NCBI GenBank assembly: GCA_946965045.2
Contig: OX337230.1
Span: 3,968,001-4,032,000, forward strand
Source of the DNA: Epithemia pelagica
Lineage: Eukaryota > Bacillariophyta > Bacillariophyceae > Surirellales > Surirellaceae
DNA: 64,000 nt
Direction of reading: 5' to 3'
The notes under the pieces are model-generated. The model was not told the origin of the DNA. It made no database searches and saw only the letters and a program-made list of their open reading frames with translations. Made by a program: the position numbers and the translations under genes. This document shows positions 1 to 9,500 of the stretch, piece after piece; the stretch's first letter is position 1; every line of letters starts with the position of its first letter.

Positions 1-256
1 AGTGAAAAACTATGTGTTCAATAAAGCTACGTTGTCCATAACTTTTGGACTATGGTGGATCAAAATGCTCCTAGAGAGAAGCGTAATGCCACCATGCGAT
101 AGTCGTTGAGTCGCAGCGATGGTGCGATCTCGCATGCAATTGCTCCAAACATTGAGGCAAAGACTTATCACGTGACGTTTCGACTATGTCACACGGGAGA
201 TTTATTGGTTGACCAACGCGTGCTAGTACCAACAACTTGGTCCATCATGTCGTTCT
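1..256. other. Downstream flank of the AAA ATPase/TPR gene, no gene seen
   Basis: Only short overlapping open frames without recognisable protein features are present. The stretch lies 3' of the stop codon of the minus-strand ATPase gene, so it probably holds its 3' untranslated region and part of the next intergenic space. Confidence 0.4.
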
Positions 257-3200
257 TCAAAGCCGCTCTCCAAATTGACCAAATTCTTTGGACAGATGTC
301 GAAGCTTGAGTACACCACCCCATTCCCGATACCATCGAAATGCTTCCTTCATGAAAGGAGTTCCATTCTCTTTATCGCCAACAGAGAGAAAGTATCTCCC
401 AGCTCGTTCGTTGGCCAGCGCAGTTTGCATGAGCATGCCCGCTTCCCGTGAGAGGGCCACGGCAGTCGTATATTTTTCCAATGTGGATGAGTGATCCCCT
501 TTTACAACCGCCAACTCTGCTTCCAGCAAGTACTGTGGTATCGCGCAGACTCGTGAGCCACAGCGCCAAATTCAATCCAGCTCTGCATAGTTTAGTGTCA
601 TATCAACGTACCTTTCTCCCCAGAAAATTAAGAGGGGAGTGTTTGGCCCACTGTGATATCCGTTTAATGTCTTTTTGGGCCTGTGCAATGTGTTCTCGAC
701 TGTCATGAAAGGATAAGTGGCCTATCGTTCAAATCGTCCACTCACAATTCCCATAACATGAATACTTACTTTGGTTTGGTCGTTGCGGCCAGAGCCAAGT
801 GTGTCAAAGCCCGAAAAAAGATGACACTATCCAACATGGAAAACAAGGTAACTGTCAAGTGAGCACCTAAAGTGTTCTACGAAAATCACCAACCACAAAG
901 AGTCCAGCACTTACATGGCTACATCCGAAGCCCCAAATGGATGCGACAAGAGAACATCACATCCTTTGGCTTCCATCAATGCTTGTTGATAATCCCCCAA
1001 CAAAAAGGACAAATTCATTCGATGAAAACTGCTCCAGGCATAGACGGTGGGAAGGCGCGCCATATCGTTGCTTGTTTCATCAAATATATCTCCAATTAGC
1101 TTTAGTGGGTTCCCCCGACCCCTTCCCATGTGATTGTTCAAAAACTGCCAATATGGATACATCATCTGTTATAGGGACATGGTGCATATCAGGACTAGTA
1201 TTAAGTGTCACGTTCTGGCTTTCTTTCAGGTTGACAAATCATTGCGTGGAGTCTTAATTCTACGTACCATGAGAGAAGTTTCTTCGGGACGAGAAAAGAT
1301 AATGAGGTTGACTGGTCAAATACAAGGTTCAACGTCCCTTTGTTTCAATAGTGAAGTACTCGAACGTACCTTGTCCATAAAACTTCATTCGATCTGCAAC
1401 TACCGAAATCTCTTGATCTAGGTCGTTGAGGGGTGTATAATCAAGCTGATTCCAAAACATGAGATTTGCATTGATCATGGCAAATTCAATATCACCTTTG
1501 GATCGATGATAAAAACACACAATCGTCAGAGGAACGAGTGCACAAGCCACAAGACTCTTTCCACTGTTGGAATTCTTCTACGTACCGCACTCCATCCCGA
1601 TTCGATACGCTTGTCGAAGGGGTTCCACCGATTCAAGCACTGGTCGTTTCCATCCATGAACACAGCCATAGAAGGCCGCCGAGACACGGCACAGCCAAGC
1701 CTTGGCGGCTGATTTTTCCAACAAGGTAATCGCAAGTTTCCCATACCGCTAGAATATCGCAATTGTAACACATCAAAGAGGCAGAGGAAGGTAAGACTAA
1801 AGGCACAAAAGGGAAGGAAGCAACAACAACCACAAGGTACTCACATATCCTTCATCAATATCATTTCCAATACCAGACAGAACCATTGCGTACACGCCAA
1901 AACCGACACAGGAAACAGCACAGACTCCCTTGGCCAAGGTAATTTCAATCATTTTGAAGCCAATAAAGGGTGCCAGTTCAATTTTGGAGAGAAAGGCATA
2001 GACAAAGAGTAAATTGAGCATATGCATGGCGGCAATTGTGGATGGTTCTTGAAGAACGGGCAACCGTAGCAAGGATTCATTGCTCTTGCCTCGCAAGAGT
2101 TTGGTCGTTTTGGCAAGGCCCCTGTCGACATCCTGAAGCGTTAATTTGGCCGGAAACTCAACGCCCAATTTTTGCAAGACATTGAGTCCCCGATCAATGG
2201 CTTCTTGCATTTTTCCACTGCTCCCCAATGCATACACATTGGTAGCCTGTGCTGATAATTTGTCATTGAAATTTTGCGCCTTGTCCAATATTGTTTCCAC
2301 AAGTTGAAAAACGGAATCAAAATTCGCCGTGCCTATACCATTCGAACAAGAGCAAACCATGTGAGAGATAGTGAGACAAGATGGCCACCCCCATCAACTA
2401 GCTGCTTGAGCTCTTACAGTAGGCTACTTCGGCGGCAAAATTGTGCAAACTCAAACAGAGTTGATAATCCGTCTCCCATCCTTGTCCTCCCAGCAGTTCA
2501 ATACCTTGCATGAGATAGGTGTAGGCCGTGCTAAAACTGGATTGTCGCATGGCGCGGACTCCGGCTTGCAAACAAAGTTTGGACACGGCACTACATTCGC
2601 GTGGATTGGAGAGAATTTGGGATTTGCCCAAGAGCAATTGTCCGACAATGACGTAGATACTATTGTTGTTCAACAAGTCGTCGGCTGGATACGCCTTCCA
2701 CAATCGTCGTCCCACCGTGTAATGAAAGCGTTCCCGGTCCTGAATTGGAATGAGATTGTACACGACATCTTTAATTCCATCGTGTGCAAAGGCAAACGAA
2801 TTGGTCGATGGAGAAAAGACGACAATCCCACGATCGGTGGCTTCGACCAAGAGTTTGAGAATGGGAGACTCCATGAGATAGCCCAAGGAATCTTGATGCA
2901 ATTTGGTTCCCAAACAGGCTGCTAGCTTCAACAGATTTTTCGTTTCGGAACTGAGCGAACCGATTCGTTTTTGAACCAAATCGCGAATTCCATCAAATTC
3001 GATCCGAATTTCTTCCTCGTCCCACATCCATTCTTGTTTCGTCTTGTCGTACCACAACAACTTTTCTTCTCGCATGAGACGCAACAACTCCGTAATAAAG
3101 AAAATATTGCCCTTGGTTTGACCATGCACCACGGCAGTCAAGGACTGCGTTTGTTGTTCGGTGGTATGCAAGAGTTGCGACAAGACGATATTGGTGGTTT

Positions 3201-4455
3201 GGGCGGTAAAGGCTTGCAAAGAGATTTTCAAGAGATGAACAGACCGTCCCAAACAGGACAATTGTTTTTCAATCAAACTGGTATCGGCGTCGTCTCGGAC
3301 AGTACACAGGAAGAGAACACCACGTCGGCGTCCATGAGACGACGACGAAAGAGGAGCATCGTTGATGAGAGACCACACCAAATCGAGGGAGGATTCATCG
3401 GCCCAATGCAAGTCATCCAGAAACAAGACCAGGGGACGTTCCGGACAGGCCACAGCTTGAACAAACAAGCGCAACAAATTCTTGAACCGGTTGATTGCTT
3501 CACTCCCTCCATTTTCCATGGTTGCTGTTGCCGTGGCATCGGGGACCGCATCGGTCGACTCGGGTGCATCGTTGGCATCGACACCGTGCAAGAGTTGATG
3601 CAATTCGGGAATACGTCTGATCAAGCGCGGTGCTTCACTCCCCAATGCCTCCCATATTTTATCTCGTACATGTTGTTGAATGGCTGGACTTTGCTCCAAG
3701 ACTTGAGTGCAAAAACTGCCAAAGGCGATGGAAACGGCATCGTGAGGTTTCGGACCTTGCTCAAATTTGCCGGCACAAAAATATCCTCCATCGACCGTCA
3801 CCGTGTCTCGGAGGGACTGTGCCAAGCAGGTTTTGCCAATTCCAGTCACACCATGAATCATGACGAGTGGAGTTGTGGTAGATGTTGAATGATTGTTGCT
3901 GTTGCTAGAATGGTCCTTGTTGTGATGGTGATTTTCTTCGATGTCGTCATCCTGCCTTCTGATGGATTGATAGGCTTGAAACAAGAGTTTTCCTTCCTCT
4001 TCTCGACAGAGAACTTTGTCGGTCAACAAGGGAATGTCTCGGGTTGCCACACTGGTCGTCGTTGCATCACCGTCACCACCATGATGATGATTGACCATGC
4101 TTGGGCCTTGAGAAAGGGACGACATGTCTACCGCTGTCGTCGTGGTGGAACCCATGGACGGAAGAGTGACAGTAGAGACCGTCAATTGTCCAACAGTCGT
4201 TTCTCGCTTATTTGTTGGAGTCGGATTGTTGTTGTTGCTTGACGGGGAATGATTGTTGTTGTTTTCGGTGGTGGTTTCGACAGTAGTAATAGCCAGTGAT
4301 GGATTCCTCTCATCGTTCGTCACTGGTGGAACGGCTTCTTCGGGCAGCGAAATCATGGCATCTCGGCTGGGAATGACAGCCACGGGTGGTGGTGGTGGTA
4401 GTGGATCCACGCTGTTGGTGTGGGACGACGGCAGTTCGTCAACAACAAAGGACAT
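257..4455 (-). CDS. AAA-16/STAND-type ATPase with C-terminal TPR-like helical repeats
   Basis: A predicted 1166-residue signalling-type ATPase. Residues 1-145 are low complexity (Pro, Thr, Asn, Ser). Walker A (GVTGIGKT) lies near residues 202-209 and Walker B (LFLDDLHWAD) near 343-352, as in the ORC1-like AAA_16 domain of STAND-type regulators; the remaining ~650 residues look like TPR-type helical hairpins (for example 'LLEAELAVVKGD' and 'ERAGRYFLSVGD' near the C-terminus). I propose nine exons on the minus strand: 4455-2418, 2332-1845, 1748-1586, 1495-1370, 1281-1268, 1165-915, 826-770, 699-612 and 532-257. All introns are GT-AG, the frame stays open, and the total is 3501 nt. The 14-nt exon 5 is the least certain. 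In bacteria and protists this architecture is often followed by kinase or cyclase domains; none occurs here because the stop at 257 follows the TPR region. The exact function is unknown. Confidence 0.8.
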
Positions 4456-4708
4456 GGTCGTTCATGGTCAACGTAAGAGAGGCTATGTATTGCTCTTTAA
4501 TTTATGCGGTTAGAGGCAAGGTAGCTTTTGGTACTGCGCGCGCGCGCGGCGTCACCCAGTCGTGGATTCTTGGAGGTTCCGTGAGCGAAAAGATCGACGG
4601 TCAGACGCGCAGGATTTTCGCATCTCCCAAAATTTAAAATTTCAATTGCTTCGCCCCGTAATACAAGGGGCTTTCCTGATACTTCGGGGGGCTCACTCAA
4701 AGTTTGTG
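4456..4708. promoter_or_regulatory. Divergent promoter between the AAA ATPase gene and TFB4
   Basis: The two genes are transcribed away from each other with about 250 bp between start codons, so both promoters must lie here. The stretch includes an alternating CG tract near 4538-4547. A segment at about 4669-4708 resembles a sequence at 26768-26815 (shared AAGGGGCTTTCC and AAAGTTTGTGA cores). I could not identify a TATA box with confidence. Confidence 0.5.
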
Positions 4709-6162
4709 ATGGCTCTCAGAGTTTGGACCATGGCCGGTTCCGACAAACCCAAATCGACAACAACGACCACAACCTCCAAGCGGAAACACCATGCGTCGTC
4801 GTCATCCACTGCCAATGCCACTTCCGCAGTGTCGTCTGCTCATACTAGCAATACAACATCGATTTTGGCTTTGGTGGTCGATGTGACACCCCTGGCCTGG
4901 GGGGAACGCGATGTTCAACGATCGGCCCAAGACAAGGCTCGCTTTGCGGCGGGCAAACGCAGTCGAGGACCCTGTACCTTGGAAGAACTCTTGACCAGTC
5001 TCCAAGCCTTTGTTGCGGCCTTTACCTCCTTGTACGTAAAAGAGAGAGAGAGAAATTCCAAACCGAAACGAAACGAAATGAAATTTGCTTTGGATGGAGT
5101 TGTTGCTTCCATTTATGGCGTCCTGATGGATTCTCATGAGTGTTATATTCTTGCGGTGTTGTGTTCTGTTTTCACAGAGAACGCCAGGCTGTCTTGTTGA
5201 TTTTGGGTGTGGCCGATCAAGAATCCGCCCTCTTGTATCCTCGCAAGGATGCCTTGCAACAATGGTTGGATCATCCGGAATCCTATTGTCCAGCCGTTCA
5301 AGAGATTCCCGAACAATTATTGACGGGTGTCGCCACCTTGCTCTCTCGTGCCTCGCAAAAAGCCTCGGCTCAACAACAACAAGCACAACAACAAGAGGAG
5401 GACGGATCCAACAACAACCGTCACAACAATGGTACTGCCAATCAAAATGCCCGACAAGGTGCCATTGCTTCGGCTGTATCGCGAGCGCTTTGTATTTTAA
5501 ATCGCATCATGGTGGCGACCGAGGCGGGAGGAGGTATTAGTGCCTTGCATTCCACTCATTATTTGCAACGGACCGAAGATGAGGGCGTCGTGGCGCTCAT
5601 GGGGAATAATAACAAGCGTTCCAAAAAGAGCGATTCGTCCCATACGAATAAATCGGCCTCTTGGTCGCCACGAATTCTCATTGTCCAAGCCTCGGAAGAT
5701 CGTCCGCGTGATTACAATGCCATGATGAATTGTGCCTTTTGCGCCAGTCAACAAAAGGTGGTGATCGATGCATGCTTTTTGAAAACGGATGCTCCCCACC
5801 GTGCCGATTCCTCACCCTTTTTGGAGCAAGTCTGCGATTTGACCAATGGCGTCTACTTGGCGCCGTCGGGAGCCGCCCAAGTCGGTGGTGCCTTGACCGA
5901 AGTTTTGGTCTCTGTCTTTTTGCCCGGTGTCGAGTGTCGACCCAACTTGCAATTGCCGGGAATCAACAAGGTGGATTTCCGGGCACGGTGTTTTGAAACG
6001 GCGGAAATGGTCGATTTGGCTTGGGTCTGCAATCAATGCTTGTCCATTTTTGCCACCAATCCATCCACGCAACAAACCGAACCCCAGTGTCCCACGTGTG
6101 GAGCTCGAATCCGCCAATCTTCCGCCGGGGCAACGACGACTAACCTGCTCAAACACAAGTGA
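4709..6162 (+). CDS. TFB4: TFIIH core subunit Tfb4/p34 (GTF2H3 family)
   Basis: Predicted 435-residue subunit of the general transcription and DNA-repair factor TFIIH, acting in the nucleus. It has a von Willebrand A-like fold at the N-terminus (start of the fold 'ILALVVDVTPLAWGE') and a C-terminal cysteine-rich zinc-binding region (CNQC...CPTC near the end). The segment 'FLEQVCDLTNGVYLAPSG' and the following 'VDFRARCF' match the Tfb4 family pattern. Two exons: 4709-5031 and 5178-6162, with a GTACGT donor and CACAG acceptor; the join restores a hydrophobic strand of the vWA fold. I chose the ATG at 4709; a second in-frame ATG at 4730 in a better context is also possible. The protein is longer than animal p34 because of a Gln/Asn-rich insertion (about 5370-5440) and a Ser/Thr-rich N-terminus. 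Confidence 0.9.
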
Positions 6163-6576
6163 GAAAAGGCATGTGTGTGGGCCCACGGTTTGGAAGACGC
6201 ATCACATTACATGGCATCCTATATCATTCCTGACGACGACATGGCTCTGTCGGAATCTCCTTTACCAATACTACGACAAAAGATCATGGTAGCTTCTTTG
6301 GAGACACACAAGTGCATAACAACAGGGGCTTGGTCTGCCCTCATTGCTCAACAGTTCGATCTGCTAAACTTCGTCCGCCTCTTGGGATAAGTTCGTCAGG
6401 CTCTTTTAGGATACAAGTATATTGTATGTTAGCACTAATTTACATGAAAACTTAACTTGTTTTGATCCATCTCAACCAATTCGCTTGTGCAAGCAGGTCT
6501 AGTACGATATGGTACACCGATGCCAAGAAAGCACTGCGAGGCCACCTTTAACTGTGGGCGTGGTGCTTCATCTGGA
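6163..6576. other. Intergenic region between convergent genes
   Basis: Lies between the stop of TFB4 (plus) and the stop of the giant Ser/Lys-rich gene (minus), so it should hold two 3' untranslated regions. Only short frames without recognisable features are present. Confidence 0.4.
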
Positions 6577-9500
6577 TCAGAGGGGTGGTTCTGGAGGTAT
6601 CATTGCCTTGGGAGCGACCTTGTCTCTCCTGGGTTTTGGCCACGAAGCTGGTTCAAGAGGTCCCTTGTTTCCTCCTTTTTTGGATGATTTGGCCTCTCGT
6701 TTCGTTGTCTTGGGAGTTGATCGAACCTTGCTTGGACTGCTGTCTTGTATGGCATTTGATCTACTGCGAGGAGCCGATTCTGGTCGCTCATTTTTCTTGG
6801 GCACTCTTGGTTTCACCTCGGTCGACGCACCACCAGGTTGATAAACTTCCGAAGTTGTATCACTGGTGGGAATGTCCTTTTCTGATCGGATGCCCTCGCC
6901 ATCTCTCTGATTCCTTCCTGTTGTACCCATTAATTTCTTTGGGCTGTGATTGGAACCTTTTGAATTGGACTTTTCCGAAGGTAGACTCCCGGTGGAGTTT
7001 CTCTTTTTCATTTTGTTCCGGTATTCCGTCGACGCTACAGACTTATCCGTCCGACCAATGGACTGCTCCAAGCGGAGCTTTTCCATCAAAATCTGAAATT
7101 CGACCCATGTGGCACCTCCCTTCTCGGTGGTGGAAGGAGAATCCCGTCGCTTTTGTCTTTCACGGGAACGTGACCTCGAACGCGACGATCCCGGTGCGGA
7201 AGCATTGCTCGACATCTTTTTCGGAGATTTACTTTTGGGACGATTATTCTTTTGCATGAACTTGCGGAGTCCCGTGTCATTGGTGCTTCTCAAAGCACCT
7301 TCCTCTCCTAGTTTTGGTTCATTTGCACGACGCAGCAGGTTTTCGGACAGGCTGACGACACTCCGCTCTTCGTCTCTGGGTAACTCGATATGATCCAAGG
7401 AAGCAGCTTTTTGCCTTTTCTTCTTTTTCTTTTTCAATGGACGACCACTCTGTTTTGCTTCTATGGCAAACCGCTTTAGCTCATCAACAACCTCACGTTT
7501 AGTTTGTCTTTCAATGTCTGGTATGTCCGGTTTGTTTTCTTTTGCTTCTTCGTTACTGAACTCGGGCGTTGAGCGTTCACGAGTGTTAAAGGACCTCCTG
7601 TCGTGTCGAGCATCAGTATGTTGTGCAACACGATCACAAGTCGTCTTTTCAATAACAGAGTCATCATTGCGGCTTTCCAATTGCTCAGTTTTCTTGGTAC
7701 TATCCAAAGCCAATCCAGCATGATGACGCGGTTGTAGGGTGTTGTCCAATCCTTCGGATCCACTGATGGTACCTGTACGCTTGCCGTTGCCAACTGTTTC
7801 GCGTTGAGGCTCGGCGTTTGGAACAATGTCTTCTTTCTTCTCTACTGAAGTGTTTGTGTTGCCATTTCTCATCACTCCTCCTGATCCCCTTCTCTCTCGT
7901 CCCCTTTGTTTGATACTCTCTACAACCTTCTTTTTTGTGTCTTCAGCAACTTTGGTCATACTAGCGCTCTTCCTCAGATCTTTCCTTTTATCTCTTGGTT
8001 CATGAGACTGAAGGTGTGATGTGTTAAGATCAGACACTTCCTTCTCTGAGCGTTTTGTTTTCCCATTCATTTTAGCATTCATTGAATGGACCGAACTTCC
8101 AATATGGTTCAAGCTCGAGGCTTTCTCCAAGCTTCTTCTTTTGGCTTTCCCAATTTTCAACTTATCCGGAGAGTCTTTTTGCTCGATGTTTTCGTCGTCT
8201 GTTTTGTTGTTGTTCGGAATAGTGGGTTGTATAAGATCTACAGGATCACCCGAACTGCCCACTCGACGGTGACTTGTTGACTTCTCCATACTCCCCCTTT
8301 TCAGCACCACATCTTTGGATTCCTCTGGAGATATGAGATCTACAGGATCACCCGAACTGCCCACTCGACGGTGACTTGTTGACTTCTCCATACTCCCCCT
8401 TTTCAGCACCACATATTTGGATTTCTCTGGAGATTGTTGATGCTCCGAGTTCTCGTTCTGATCGCCCGATCCAGCATCACTTGTGGCACCGATGTCTTCT
8501 TTGAGATCAATTCTGACTTCACTGGAGCTTCCAACTCGACGATGGCTTGTGGATTTCTTCATGACTCTACGTTTGCTGCCACCTTCAACAAATAAGCCGC
8601 GAGAAGCTGTTGACGATGTAGAATCATCCATAGTCTTGTTGTGTCCTTGAGAAGAGAGTCGGTTGTTCGTACTCGTCGGCTCATGCTTTTGATCTACCAG
8701 CGTAACTTTCTCAACTTTATGCATGCTTGAGGATCTCTTCCCGTTCTTCTTCTTCCCGATCATCTCATTCGATTTACCTAGGGCATCCTTCGACTTGCTA
8801 GATGAAATGGTCTCATCAAGATTGTCGACTTTTCTGTCATATTCTTCAACGAACTTTTCTTCGCCGTTTGTCGGGTGGTCTGACGTTTCTCCATCCTCAC
8901 TTGATCTCTCCGTTTTCTGCAACCCAGTTCGCGGTTTTGAATTTTTCCTCTTGCCAACTCCGTCCTTCGGTTTACTATGTGAAACTTTCATTTCTTGGTC
9001 TTTTTTGTTACTGTCACCTGTCAGCGGCCGTTGTGTATGTACCGAGTGACTCGAATTTTCAGGACCTTTTCGGCCTCTGCCGGTGCTGTCGTCGGAAGCT
9101 CTCCGGCTCAATGTTGGATTCGTGGTAGCATGAGCCGAACCAGAAAATTTGGGTAAACTTGAAGAGTTCTTCGGCTGTGAATGTTGGGAAGTATGACCCT
9201 CCTCCAATGCTATTTCTTCCGAAGCGGGGCTTGTACTATCCTCTGTGGATGACGCGTCTTTACGACCAGATGCACTACCACTTTGAAGACTGGCTGCCGT
9301 CTTTTTCATATCCTTTCGTTTGGGAGAAACTCCGTCGTTCGTTGTTACAGAACGAGACTGGTTTGACTTGGTCGCATCTTGGAGCTTTTCACCGTTACTA
9401 TCTTCCGAACCTCGGCGAAATGCGGATTTCGTCTTGGAATTGGAAGATGATTCACTGGTGGTTGTCAGTTTATGCATACTCGAAGATTTCTTGAGATTCA

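Noticed and set aside
1570-1590. A 22-nt intron in the ATPase gene
   Set aside because: Splicing there breaks the frame; an acceptor at 1496 gives a 90-nt intron and a continuous helical-repeat sequence.
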